DNA of 56,208 nt from Halorubrum coriense DSM 10284 (GTDB lineage: Archaea > Halobacteriota > Halobacteria > Halobacteriales > Haloferacaceae). Below are positions 43,937 to 52,515 of the stretch, in pieces (position 1 is the first letter of the stretch; each line of letters begins with the position of its first letter). The stretch spans positions 1 to 56,208 of the forward strand of contig NZ_AOJL01000062.1 of NCBI RefSeq assembly GCF_000337035.1. Reading direction: 5' to 3'. The notes under the pieces are model-generated. The model saw only the letters and a program-made list of their open reading frames with translations, searched no databases and was not told the DNA's origin. Position numbers and translations under genes: made by a program.

Positions 43937-45877
43937 ATGGCACAATCACAGTCGACAGCGACGAGCGCGCGTGAGGTAGTCGAACCGAGTAGCGACGACA
44001 CCGAGTTCGTTTTCTTCAGCGGGAAGGGCGGCGTCGGCAAGAGCACGGTGAGCTGTGCGACCGCGACGTGGCTCGCCGACAACGACTACGAGACGCTCCT
44101 GGTAACCACCGACCCTGCTCCGAACCTCTCGGACATCTTCGGGCAGTCGATCGGCCACGAGGTCACCGCGATCGACGGGATCGAGAACCTCTCGGCGATC
44201 GAGATCGACCCGGACACCGCCGCCGAGGAGTACCGCCAGGAGACGATCGAGCCGATGCGCGAACTACTCGGTGAAGAGGAGATCCAGACGGTCGAAGAGC
44301 AGCTCAACAGTCCCTGCGTCGAGGAGATCGCTGCCTTCGATAATTTCGTCGACTTCATGGACAGCCCGGAGTACGACGTCGTGGTCTTCGACACGGCACC
44401 GACGGGCCACACCATCCGCCTGATGGAACTCCCCTCCGACTGGAACGCCGAACTCGAGAAGGGCGGCTCGACCTGTATCGGGCCGGCCGCCTCGATGGAA
44501 GACAAAAAACAGGACTACGAGCGCGCGATCGACACGCTCCAGGACGACGAGCGCACCTCGTTCGCGTTCGTCGGTAAGCCCGAGGACTCCTCGATCGACG
44601 AAATCGAACGCAGCGCGAGCGACCTCGGTGAGCTCGGGATCGAGTCGCAGCTGCTGATCCTCAACGGCTACCTCCCCGAGTCGGTTTGCGAGGACCCCTT
44701 CTTCGAGGGGAAGCGCGCGGACGAACAAGCCGTCATCAAGCGCGCCCAGGAGGAGTTCGACGCCGACGCGACGGCGACGTACCCGCTTCAGCCCGGCGAG
44801 ATCGCCGGCCTCGACCTGCTCGCTGACGTGGGCGGCGTTCTCTACGACGGCACGGAGGCGACCGTCGACGTCGGGACCGCCACCGACGTGGACGCTGACG
44901 GTGCGGTCGACTTCGATTCGATGGCTGACGCCGAGGCGGTCGTCGATCAACTCACACCGGGTGACGAGACGCAGTACCTCTTCTTCACCGGGAAGGGCGG
45001 CGTCGGCAAGAGTACGGTCGCCTCGACGGCGGCGACGAAACTGGCCGAGGCGGGCCACGAGACGCTTGTCGTCACGACCGACCCGGCCGCGCACTTAGAG
45101 GACATCTTCGGCGAGCCCGTGGGTCACGAGCCCACCTCGGTCGGCCAAGAGAATCTCGACGCGGCGCGGATCGACCAAGAGAAAGCGCTCGCCGAGTACC
45201 GCGAGCAGGTCCTCGACCACGTCACCGAGATGTACGAAGACAAAGAGGACACCCAGATCGACGTCGACGCCGCGATCGCGAACGTCGAGGAGGAGCTGGA
45301 GTCGCCGTGCGCCGAGGAGATGGCCGCCTTAGAGAAGTTCGTGAGCTACTTCGACGAGGACGGCTACGACGTGGTCGTCTTCGACACGGCGCCGACAGGC
45401 CACACGCTGCGGTTGCTCGAACTCCCCTCCGACTGGAAGGGGTTCATGGACCTCGGCTCGCTGACGAAGGGCGCCGCGCCCGCCAAAGGCGACCAGTACG
45501 ACGAGGTTATCGAGACGATGAAAGATCCCGAACGGAGCACGTTCGCGTTCGTGATGTACCCCGAGTACACGCCCATGATGGAGGCGTATCGGGCCGCCGC
45601 GGACCTCGAAGATCAGGTCGGCATCGAGACGTCGCTGGTCGTCGCCAACTACCTCCTCCCCGAGGAGTACGGCGACAACGCCTTCTTCGCGAACCGCCGC
45701 GCCCAGCAGGCCCAGTACCTCGACGAGATCCGTGACCGGTTCGACGCGCCACTAATGTTGGCGCCGCTCCGGCAGGACGAACCGATCGGGCTCGACGAAC
45801 TCAGCGCCTTCGGTGAGGAGATTACCGGACTCGCAGACGTTGTCGAATCGGACGCACCGGAGGTGACGCCGTCGTGA
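43937..45877 (+). CDS. arsA: ArsA arsenite-stimulated ATPase
   Basis: A 646-residue pseudodimer, slightly longer than E. coli ArsA (583). Two nucleotide sites, GKGGVGKST near residue 29 and near residue 353, and two DTAPTGHT signature motifs, with VTTDPA switch motifs in both. Candidate metalloid Cys are in NSPCVEE (about 126), STCIGP (about 179) and ESPCAEE (about 458), which I match to Cys113, Cys172 and Cys422 of the E. coli protein. ArsA drives an ArsB-type pump. No arsB is adjacent, so it may use a pump elsewhere or Acr3-like proteins. It overlaps the next gene (GTGA). Confidence 0.95.
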   Translation: MAQSQSTATSAREVVEPSSDDTEFVFFSGKGGVGKSTVSCATATWLADNDYETLLVTTDPAPNLSDIFGQSIGHEVTAIDGIENLSAIEIDPDTAAEEYRQETIEPMRELLGEEEIQTVEEQLNSPCVEEIAAFDNFVDFMDSPEYDVVVFDTAPTGHTIRLMELPSDWNAELEKGGSTCIGPAASMEDKKQDYERAIDTLQDDERTSFAFVGKPEDSSIDEIERSASDLGELGIESQLLILNGYLPESVCEDPFFEGKRADEQAVIKRAQEEFDADATATYPLQPGEIAGLDLLADVGGVLYDGTEATVDVGTATDVDADGAVDFDSMADAEAVVDQLTPGDETQYLFFTGKGGVGKSTVASTAATKLAEAGHETLVVTTDPAAHLEDIFGEPVGHEPTSVGQENLDAARIDQEKALAEYREQVLDHVTEMYEDKEDTQIDVDAAIANVEEELESPCAEEMAALEKFVSYFDEDGYDVVVFDTAPTGHTLRLLELPSDWKGFMDLGSLTKGAAPAKGDQYDEVIETMKDPERSTFAFVMYPEYTPMMEAYRAAADLEDQVGIETSLVVANYLLPEEYGDNAFFANRRAQQAQYLDEIRDRFDAPLMLAPLRQDEPIGLDELSAFGEEITGLADVVESDAPEVTPS

Positions 45878-46290
45878 GCGACGCACAGGACGTTGAAGAT
45901 GCGGCCGGGGACGGCGTGAGTGTACCCGATGAGGGAGACGTAGAAGCCAGCGTCGAGGCGGCGCTCCGTGAGTTCCTCGACACGCTCGGCGAGTCTGAGA
46001 CGTATCAGCAGTTCGTCGCGGCCGACGAGGCGTTACAGGACGATGACGACGCGATGGCGCTGCTCCGCGAGTACCAGCGGAAGCAACAGCAGATGCAACG
46101 CGGCGGCTTCGACGAGTCGGTGATGGCCGAGCTGAAGCAGCTCCAGACCGAGATGTCGAACAACGAGACGATCCAGCGTCAGCAGGCCGCACAGGCCGAC
46201 CTGATAGAACTGCTCCAGCGAACGAACGACGCCATTAGCGACGAGATCGGCGAGGAGTTCGCGCGGTCCACCGGAGGTGGGTGCTGTTGA
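45874..46290 (+). CDS. YlbF-like helical protein with Cys-Cys tail
   Basis: A 138-residue, mostly helical acidic protein: VEASVEAALREFLDTLGESETYQQF, ALLREYQRKQQQMQRGG and QLQTEMSNNETIQRQQAAQADLIE fit the YlbF/YmcA (DUF964) fold of B. subtilis complexes. It ends GGGCC, a vicinal Cys pair on a flexible Gly tail. GTG 45874 overlaps the arsA stop. A role as a thiol carrier or clamp for arsenite with ArsA is inferred only from the tail and the operon. Confidence 0.7.
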   Translation: MSDAQDVEDAAGDGVSVPDEGDVEASVEAALREFLDTLGESETYQQFVAADEALQDDDDAMALLREYQRKQQQMQRGGFDESVMAELKQLQTEMSNNETIQRQQAAQADLIELLQRTNDAISDEIGEEFARSTGGGCC

Positions 46291-46505
46291 GCGCTTCCGG
46301 TCAGGATGCCAGCGAGTCAGAAGTGACGGACGAAGAGGTCGTCGCGGCCGCCGAGGCGCTCGGCGAGGAGCTCGCGGCGGCGAAAGAGTCCTCCTCGGAG
46401 TTCGCGTTCACCACCATGGTGATGCAGTGTAACGAGGCGATCGGCGACGAGACCGGTGTCGACTACGGGAGCGTCTGCGGCGACGCCGACGACGGCTGCT
46501 GTTAG
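46287..46505 (+). CDS. Small acidic YlbF-related protein with Cys-Cys tail
   Basis: A 72-residue protein of helical acidic sequence (DEEVVAAAEALGEELAAAKE, FAFTTMVMQCNEAIGDETG) ending SVCGDADDGCC. Like its upstream neighbour it ends in a vicinal Cys pair. It starts at TTG 46287 overlapping the previous stop, or GTG 46281. It is the last gene of the arsD-arsA run, then a terminator region before convergent arsC. The family is unknown to me. Thiol ligands suggest metalloid binding. Confidence 0.6.
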   Translation: MSASGQDASESEVTDEEVVAAAEALGEELAAAKESSSEFAFTTMVMQCNEAIGDETGVDYGSVCGDADDGCC

Positions 46506-46548
46506 CGGAGGTCATAGGGGCCGTTCCGGCTGACGACCCTGCCAATCG

Positions 46549-47004
46549 TCACTCCGCGGCCGGCGTCTGCGACGGGAGTTCGTCGAACAGCGAGACGACA
46601 CGTTCTTCGATCTCGTCACGGATCTCACGAACCTGCTCGATCGGACGCTCGTGGGGATCGTCGAGCCCCCAATCGCGATTCTCGCCGTTCCACGTCGCCG
46701 GGCACACGTCCGATGCCGAACACCCCATCGTGACGACGAGATCGACCGCCTGTAGCTCGTCCGGCGTCACCTCTCGCGGCGTTCGGTCGCTGAGATCGAT
46801 GTCTCGCTCTCTCATTGCTTCGACGACAATCTCGTGGACGTGGTCCGCGGGCTGTGTGCCACCGGTAACGATCGTAATCTGATCGCCCACACCGCGACGG
46901 TCGCGCTCGCGCTCAGCGAACGCCGCCGCCATTTGGCTTCGCCCTGCGTTTTGGACACACACGAACGCGACCTGGTGGTCCGTTCGCTCATCGGATTCAG
47001 TCAC
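46549..47004 (-). CDS. arsC: Arsenate reductase, LMW-phosphatase type
   Basis: A 151-residue protein of the thioredoxin-coupled arsenate reductase family. The catalytic P-loop CVQNAGRSQ (Cys-x5-Arg-Ser) is near the N-terminus, VVTMGCSASDVCPAT carries two resolving Cys candidates, and the general acid Asp is in NRDWGLDDP. It reduces arsenate to arsenite for export. The start is uncertain. I use GTG 47004 (MTESDERTDHQ). An in-frame GTG at 47049 would extend it by 15 residues. It is convergent with the arsDA operon. Confidence 0.9.
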   Translation of the reverse strand: MTESDERTDHQVAFVCVQNAGRSQMAAAFAERERDRRGVGDQITIVTGGTQPADHVHEIVVEAMRERDIDLSDRTPREVTPDELQAVDLVVTMGCSASDVCPATWNGENRDWGLDDPHERPIEQVREIRDEIEERVVSLFDELPSQTPAAE

Positions 47005-47160
47005 ACCTCCACAAGCGAGTGGGATCGGTATAGCTGTTACTTCAGGCACAACGGCTCTTGGTAGGCTATCTGAGAAGTACTCTCAGACCCGTGTTGAGCT
47101 ATTGAGACGTATATACATCACATATAAGTTCTCAAGTCGACGGCATCGATTCTGCTGATT

Positions 47161-47595
47161 ATGAGTGATAATTTGCCGGTTACTCTAGGATTCGTTTGTG
47201 TACAGAATGCTGGTCGCAGCCAGATGGCAACAGCGTTCGCCGAACGCGAGCGTGACCGTCGTGGACTCGAAGACAGTGTTGAGATCATTACCGGTGGTAC
47301 TCACCCCGCCGACAGCGTCCACGACGAAGTCGTGACAGTCATGCAAGACCACGAGATCGATCTCTCGGATCGAGTCCCTCGAGAAGTCTCAACGACTGAG
47401 CTCGAATCATGTGACGTCGTCGCCACAATGGGCTGTTCGACGCTCGAACTCGATGCTGAAGAAATAGATGTTCGCGACTGGGCGCTAACGGACCCTGATG
47501 GCCAAGATCTCGAGCAGGTCCGTGTGATCCGAAACGATATCGAACAGCGGGTTACAGACTTGTTCGACGAAGTTCACCCGAACAGTTCACGGTGA
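47161..47595 (+). CDS. arsC: Arsenate reductase-like, second copy
   Basis: A 144-residue LMW-phosphatase-type protein with the same P-loop CVQNAGRSQMATAF, VVATMGCSTLELDAEEI and DWALTDPDGQD. It lacks the second Cys of the first copy's CSASDVC motif (here CSTLELD), so its resolving cysteine, and perhaps its reductant, differs. It is divergent from the first copy and starts at ATG 47161. Identity to the neighbour is high but not complete, so they may have split function. Confidence 0.88.
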   Translation: MSDNLPVTLGFVCVQNAGRSQMATAFAERERDRRGLEDSVEIITGGTHPADSVHDEVVTVMQDHEIDLSDRVPREVSTTELESCDVVATMGCSTLELDAEEIDVRDWALTDPDGQDLEQVRVIRNDIEQRVTDLFDEVHPNSSR

Positions 47596-47742
47596 ATCAA
47601 GGGTCTGCTGGAGCAGTACTCGAATGACGGGCCGTTATTGATTTGCTAGAAATATCATTAGAGTTCTGCGGTGAAATAAAGACACGCATGAGACCTATCC
47701 TCCGAGATTATGACTTAGGATAGGTTGACATTCATTTGAAAT

Positions 47743-48045
47743 ATGGGTGTTGAAATTGGCGGCCTCGATGAACTGCGAGATCAACTAGACGATGTCGCTG
47801 GAGGAGACCAGGTCAGCTTCGGAGAACTATTCGATGGGGCATTCATGCGCAGATATACCGACTTCAACGACCTCGACTCGTTTTTCGAGGCAGGTGGCTG
47901 GGAGATCGAGGGTGAAGAGGACTTCGAGGCGATACCAGATGACGAGTTCGACGACCACGTAGACGAAAACACGAGGTTCAACTCGTGGGATGCGATGCTG
48001 GAAAAGGCAGCGTCGGAGTGGATGGCCGACCAGCTTGGCCTCTAG
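47743..48045 (+). CDS. Acidic protein of unknown function
   Basis: A 100-residue acidic protein. Two parts: a N-terminal ELRDQLDDVAGGDQVSFGELF and a C-terminal FNSWDAMLEKAASEWMADQLG helix with aromatic residues. No family recognised. ATG 47743 has AT-rich sequence upstream. It is convergent with the ParA partner gene, the stops one base apart. Confidence 0.6.
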   Translation: MGVEIGGLDELRDQLDDVAGGDQVSFGELFDGAFMRRYTDFNDLDSFFEAGGWEIEGEEDFEAIPDDEFDDHVDENTRFNSWDAMLEKAASEWMADQLGL

Positions 48046-48046
48046 C

Positions 48047-48517
48047 TCACTCGATCGCGTAGCCCCACTCCCGGAGGACTTCCGCAATCTCGTCGACGTG
48101 GTCCATCCCGACGAGGTACGCCGCCTCCCGGGCGTCGGTGAGCTCGATGTCCTCGCCGAGCTCGTCTTCGACAGCGCCGAGCAGCTCGCGGCGCTCGCGC
48201 TTGAGGGTGTGCTCCGTGTAGTGGATCGTCTTGTGGCTTCGACCGTCCTTGACGCCGTCGCGGCGGTGGATCCACGGGAGCGCGGACTCCTCGTCAGCCG
48301 GGTGATCCGGGACGGCCGGGAGCGCGTCGGGCGTCGACGTCTCCGACGGTGAGCTGGTCGGGGTCTCCTCCGCGGTCGCGCTCGGCGGCGTCGCGAACGG
48401 ATCGTCGCCGGCGGCGCCGTGCTGCTCCGCGTCGAGATCGTCGTCGACGTCGCCCTGGTCGTCGCTCTCGTCATCGGCGAACGGGTCGTCGCCCGAGCCA
48501 GACTTCATACCCCCCAT
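48047..48517 (-). CDS. Acidic ParA-partner protein
   Basis: A 156-residue protein with a low-complexity Asp/Ser/Thr N-terminal half (DDPFADDESDDQG...) and a folded C-terminal half: HRRDGVKDGRSHKTIHYTEH, then KRERRELLGAVEDEL and AYLVGMDHVDEIAEVLREWG. The KTIHYT stretch could contact DNA as a small ribbon or HTH. The ATG overlaps the ParA stop. Haloarchaeal plasmids often pair ParA with a small unrelated protein in place of ParB. That partition role is inferred. Confidence 0.65.
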   Translation of the reverse strand: MGGMKSGSGDDPFADDESDDQGDVDDDLDAEQHGAAGDDPFATPPSATAEETPTSSPSETSTPDALPAVPDHPADEESALPWIHRRDGVKDGRSHKTIHYTEHTLKRERRELLGAVEDELGEDIELTDAREAAYLVGMDHVDEIAEVLREWGYAIE

Positions 48518-49347
48518 CAGGCCACCTCCTCGACGTGCGCGGCGAGCTCACGCAACTGGTCGAGCGTGTCCATCTCGTGGTCGCGTTTCCGGGAGCGGTG
48601 CTCGTCGACGTACGCGAACGCCGTCGTCTGCTTGTCCCAGCAGCCCTCGAACAGTGAGGAGCGCTCGCCGATCGCGACCGGCGCGTGGTAGCCGAGTTCG
48701 CGGATGCGCTCAAGGTACTCCTGCTGGTCGGCGGTCCGCCCAACGCCGTTCGGGACCACGGCGAGGACGCCGACGTCGACTCCGACCGTCGCCTCGAAGT
48801 TGTCGACGACATCCTGGAGGCCCTTGATAGACTGCATCCCCTTGCCCGTGGGTTCGAGGGGGACGACCAGCGACCGCGTCGCGCCGATCGCGTTGTAGAG
48901 GTGCGGGCCCGCAGTCGCCGGCGGGTCGACGATCACCGTGTCGTACTTGTCGGGGACGCCCGCGTTGAGGAGCACCTGCCGGAGTCGGTCGAACCGGTCG
49001 AACTCCTCGCCGAGGTCCTCCGCCATCGACTCCGCCCGCCCGAGCAGATCGGCGAGGTCCTCGAGCATATTGTGGCTCGGAACGAGGTCGAAGCCGAACG
49101 GCGTCTCATGGATGAGGTCCTCGAACGCGCCTTTCGGCCGGTCGATCAGGTGCCGGGCGATGTTGTCCTGGTCGCCGTCATCGCGAGCGGCGTCGATGCC
49201 GAGCAGGTAGGTTATCGAGCCGTTCTGCGGGTCGAGATCGAGGAGGAGGACATCCCGGCCGCGTTGGGCGTGCGCGTCGGCGAGGTTCGACGCGAGGGTG
49301 GTCTTCCCGACGCCTCCCGCCTCGGAATAGGTCGTGTATGTCAGCAT
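48517..49347 (-). CDS. parA: ParA-family partition ATPase
   Basis: A 276-residue Walker-type ParA/Soj. The deviant Walker A is EAGGVGKTTLASN near residue 9-19 (the family usually has K-G-G-x2-K-T, and the first Lys is Glu here, a variation that should alter dimer signalling). Walker A' LLLDLDPQ, Walker B VIVDPPA. Such ATPases move plasmids along the nucleoid. The gene is leaderless, TATA-like TTTATTA at 49371-49378. Upstream repeats may be the centromere or operator. Confidence 0.92.
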   Translation of the reverse strand: MLTYTTYSEAGGVGKTTLASNLADAHAQRGRDVLLLDLDPQNGSITYLLGIDAARDDGDQDNIARHLIDRPKGAFEDLIHETPFGFDLVPSHNMLEDLADLLGRAESMAEDLGEEFDRFDRLRQVLLNAGVPDKYDTVIVDPPATAGPHLYNAIGATRSLVVPLEPTGKGMQSIKGLQDVVDNFEATVGVDVGVLAVVPNGVGRTADQQEYLERIRELGYHAPVAIGERSSLFEGCWDKQTTAFAYVDEHRSRKRDHEMDTLDQLRELAAHVEEVA

Positions 49348-49361
49348 GTTATGTGTGTTAG

Positions 49362-49490
49362 GCTCACTAGTAATAAAGATAGATAAGACAAACGAGTAGG
49401 TCTAATTAATTGTACTGACTAGTACAACTACAAGACAGTGAAAGTCTAACTAGAAAGTACAATTGAATAGACTAACTAGTGAGTATAATT
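49362..49490. promoter_or_regulatory. Repeats upstream of parA, candidate centromere/operator
   Basis: A palindrome with arms TTGTACT and AGTACAA around GACT (49410-49427), and direct repeats GTCTAACTAG (49444) and GACTAACTAG (49470), each followed by AGTAYAATT at a 26-base interval. CTCACTAGT at 49362 and its inverse ACTAGTGAG near 49475 add further symmetry. The repeats lie in AT-rich DNA just upstream of the parA promoter, where ParA/ParB-type operators and parS sites are found. Confidence 0.6.
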
Positions 49491-49716
49491 ACTTTCAATT
49501 CTGCTGTATAACACGCAACGACAATACACAAGAGATGCTCGCTACCGCTCCACAACTGGGGTGTAGATTTTAGCTAAAGACGACAGGAACCAATCCTAAA
49601 GAATGGGATTGTCGGTAGACACCCTATCTTCTGATGCTCTTGACGAGTTGTGGATACAACAGCGCTACATCCCGTGGCAAACGTTTATAGTTTCTAGTTT
49701 CGTAACTCTATACAAG

Positions 49717-50340
49717 ATGAGCTACGATACAGAACACGTGCGAAACGCGGGGGACACACCGGGAATGATCACCGGAATCCCCACATTCACAGAATTACTT
49801 GAGAACCCGTCTCTCGCGAGTCTCTATACTTCGATTAGACGGTCAGGGACTGCTACGGGTCCTGAACTCGTTGAAACAGCGACTGTCTCGAAGAAGACCG
49901 TATACGGCTATCTCCATAAACTGGAGCAGGCGGGCCTGATCAGCACAGTTAATGACGGTGTCGGGACTGCCCGATACACTGCTGAAGAGTTCGAACTGAC
50001 GCTGATGGTCCGCGAGACGGAAGTCTCGATCACTCCCGAACTTATCGAGGTGATCGCACAGAAGAACGAGTACCCAGCGATCGAGCGGGTTCTCAACGAC
50101 CACGGAATCGTCACGTTCGCACTTGCATACGATCTCATAACGGCACACAGTGAGGGAGACGTCACAATTCGGCAGATTGCGAGCCTCACAGATCTGTCGT
50201 CAGGAACTGCGTATGATCTCGTCGAAGCGCTCTACTCGATTCTTGATCTCGGGGACGATGAGTCAAGTCCGGCGACGTACACACCAGCTGATTTCGATGA
50301 TGATGAGGGCGATCTCCTCGAAGGACTCACCGACAACTAA
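49717..50340 (+). CDS. Winged-helix protein paired with PIN-like toxin
   Basis: A 207-residue protein with an N-terminal winged helix (SIRRSGTATGPELVETATVS, KKTVYGYLHKLEQAGLI), then a wing, and a second helical part with HSEGDVTIRQIASLTDLSSG that resembles another winged helix. Start at ATG 49717 (MSYDTEH), with TTTATA at about 49684 and hence leaderless. The frame is open upstream, but the extra residues are not conserved-looking. Nine bases later comes a PIN-like gene, so it is likely the regulator/antitoxin of the pair. Confidence 0.75.
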   Translation: MSYDTEHVRNAGDTPGMITGIPTFTELLENPSLASLYTSIRRSGTATGPELVETATVSKKTVYGYLHKLEQAGLISTVNDGVGTARYTAEEFELTLMVRETEVSITPELIEVIAQKNEYPAIERVLNDHGIVTFALAYDLITAHSEGDVTIRQIASLTDLSSGTAYDLVEALYSILDLGDDESSPATYTPADFDDDEGDLLEGLTDN

Positions 50341-50349
50341 GTTGCGAGG

Positions 50350-50907
50350 ATGTACACTGCGAATATTGCAGACACGGTGATGTTTCGAAATTTGGGGAAG
50401 TATCCCAATCCACGCATACAGTCGCTCAAGGGTGCCGTTGAGGAAGCCGGAACTGAAATTTGGGTGCCAGCAGCGGTTTATCACGAACTGACGGATACTG
50501 GGAGTGCCGATTCACCGACAAATCCATACCTCGATACGGCTATCGAAGAGGGCTGGCTTCGGGTAGCCACACCGCTGCCGGGTGATCGCACTAAGGGGTT
50601 CGATAGTAGCGCTGGACCGGTTGAGAAAGCGCGGTTCGTTACAGATGAATTTCTCAACCAGCAGAGCAAGTATCCAGAGACGAACAACTGGCAGGATGCA
50701 GCGGTAGTCGCGTTGGCAGTTCGATTGTTCGATACAAATGCCCGAATTCGTGTGATCACCCACACAGCGGACAAAAATCTGGCAGCGGCGTGTGCACGTA
50801 TCCCTCCTGAATTCGGGTACTACGATATCATGTCCCGATACTACAACCCGCCCCAGACAGCGAAGGCTGAGTTTCCAACTGTTGACCGACTTACGTGGAG
50901 TGAGTGA
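50350..50907 (+). CDS. PIN-like domain protein
   Basis: A 185-residue protein with PIN-like order: VMFRNLG near the N-terminus, IWVPAAVYHEL, a middle helix with EKARFVTDEFLNQQS, NNWQDAAVVALAVRLFDT with acidic residues, and RVITHTADKNLAAAC (the usual TxDxxL region, Asp in ADKNL). PIN proteins are Mg-dependent RNases and toxins of VapBC systems. The pair in order HTH-PIN is a common haloarchaeal arrangement. Whether it is a plasmid-stabilising toxin-antitoxin unit is inferred. Confidence 0.75.
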   Translation: MYTANIADTVMFRNLGKYPNPRIQSLKGAVEEAGTEIWVPAAVYHELTDTGSADSPTNPYLDTAIEEGWLRVATPLPGDRTKGFDSSAGPVEKARFVTDEFLNQQSKYPETNNWQDAAVVALAVRLFDTNARIRVITHTADKNLAAACARIPPEFGYYDIMSRYYNPPQTAKAEFPTVDRLTWSE

Positions 50908-51254
50908 TTTTAACACCTCACCTATAGAATCATGCTCTTCTTGTGACCCCCGATTGAGAGGTATATCTATTTAATTCGAGAGTTAGTCAGTCGTCAGTGA
51001 GAATGGTGTCAGTCTCACAATAAGTGACTGAGCGCTGTCTCAACCTTAGAAACATGCTTGAACGACTAACAGTGGTACTAATCAAATAGGGACATGGCTT
51101 GAACTCGTTGTGGAGCGCTCGCCGTCATCACCGGTATTTGCGGCGTCTCCGGGTGTCTCGCCTCCCCTGACAGAGCGCTTCCAACAAGACCGACTGGAGC
51201 CTGGAATCGGTCGGGACGTGACATAAAAAGACGGCTTCTTTTGACTTCGTTGTC
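50908..51254. other. Intergenic, no gene seen
   Basis: About 350 bases between the PIN gene and the IS5-type element, AT-rich near 50950-50990. No convincing gene or repeat found. Confidence 0.35.
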
Positions 51255-51262
51255 CCTGAACG

Positions 51263-52191
51263 TGCTGTGTTGAATAGATGCTGAGTCACGGTTACAGCGG
51301 CTCACACAGTGGTTCTATATTGGTGATGGCGAACATCAAGACGATTTCACGGAACTGCCGATACTAGCCCAGCGCTCGCACGGCGTCGCCGAGCGAGCGC
51401 TTCGTTGTCGAGTACGATGTTTCGGCCATCCAGCGCTGAGAGTAGCCGTTTGCTCGGTTGAGTGCGTTATTCGCAGTTGCGCTCGCTGACGAGCCGCGGT
51501 AATGAACGAGGTACTCAACGTCATATGCGGCGATTTCGTACTCGGTGTGCCAGTCTTGGAAGCCGTTGTCGGCGGCGACGGACTGCAGGTCGTCCGCGTT
51601 TCGGCGGACGACCTGCGGTCCGGTCTTCGTGTCATGCTTCCATCGAGCTGCGATGTGAACATCAAGCACAGCAAGCGATTCCACATCCGTCAATGTCGTC
51701 ACTTTCAGCGTCTGTATCGTCTGTCCTGCCCGCTGGCGAAAGTACGACGACGCACGTCGCCGATCGAAGAACGTGCTGTCGAGAGCAGCGTGGCCAGACT
51801 GCGGGTGCTGCTGCGCGGAAACGCGCAGCAGCGCCCGCCATACCCACATTTTCAGCCGATCGAACGATTTGTAGATCGTGCTGTAGTCTGGGAGATCGTC
51901 TCGATCTAACCCGAGGACGTTACGAACCTCGGCCATGTACTTCAACCGATTCGGCGTTTCACGGTAGCTGTGGCCGTCTTCGAGCCGAAAACAGTGTAGC
52001 ACAACGTGTTTCCAGCGGGCAAACCCGCCGCTGGCGGGTTCGCCCGCGTGCTTTCCCAACGCTTGTTTGACTAGGCGACGACACTGCTCAACGAAGTCGA
52101 GGATATCGACTTCCATGGACAGAATCGATTTTCTCGGCTTCGTCCTTCTACTCCGCGATATTAGCCGATCAGATCGCTATTCAACACAGCA
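51263..52191 (-). mobile_element. IS5-family element with 8-bp target duplication
   Basis: A 929-bp element. The ends are TGCTGTGTTGAATAG at 51263 and its inverse CTATTCAACACAGCA at 52191. Perfect direct repeats CCTGAACG lie at 51255-51262 and 52192-52199, an 8-bp duplication as in the ISH1-like group. It carries a transposase with a premature stop. The MITE at 10791 has matching ends. Confidence 0.92.
51304..52116 (-). pseudogene. IS5-type transposase with nonsense codon
   Basis: The first 250 codons read MEVDILDFVEQCRRLVKQAL... with DDE blocks ALDSTFFDRRRASSYF and SVAADNGFQDW. A TAG at 51365 follows VRALG. The frame then continues YRQFREIVLMFAITNIEPLC to a natural stop near 51304. The continuing family-like sequence shows the TAG is a point mutation, probably of a Trp codon (TGG), not the natural end. 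The catalytic Glu lies before the stop (MAETSYSTTKRSLG), so partial activity cannot be excluded. Confidence 0.85.
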
Positions 52192-52231
52192 CCTGAACGG
52201 GGAATCTAGCGTGGAACGGTGGCAGTGATCG

Positions 52232-52320
52232 GATGTTTTCTGTGGCGGCAGACGAAACGGTCTACAATGCCGATAATGGTTTCACCGCTCTCAACGCACA
52301 GACAGGCTCTGTGGGATAAC
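52232..52320 (+). pseudogene. PQQ/beta-propeller gene fragment
   Basis: The frame reads FSVAADETVYNADNGFTALN then AQTGSVG and stops. This is the blade pattern of PQQ-like beta-propeller repeats (AxDGxxxALDAxTG). No more blades flank it. It is a short relic adjoining the IS at 51263-52191. Confidence 0.5.
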
Positions 52321-52515
52321 TAGCCGGCGACGTCGGATGTAGTTCGTTTATTACCACTTTCCCAACCGTCGAAATTGAGCGGTAGCCGTGTCTGTTAATT
52401 TACACATCTGGATAGTTAGACTGTTTCTGTCGATGGACTCTGTATAATCGGCCTCCGATTACAGGGGGGTTTAGCGCGGAATCATTAACAAGACGATGGA
52501 CCTCGGAAACTCAGC

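Noticed and set aside
44264-45094. Minus-strand frame of 276 codons opposite arsA
   Set aside because: Composition (RGR, RRR, VERV) is that of an antisense shadow. arsA on the plus strand has both nucleotide sites.
48685-49386. Plus-strand frame of 233 codons opposite parA
   Set aside because: The minus strand has a full ParA with Walker motifs and a promoter. The plus frame has no family-like motifs.
51078-51305. 75-codon minus-strand frame beside the IS5-type element
   Set aside because: It crosses the IS end and has no family-like motif.
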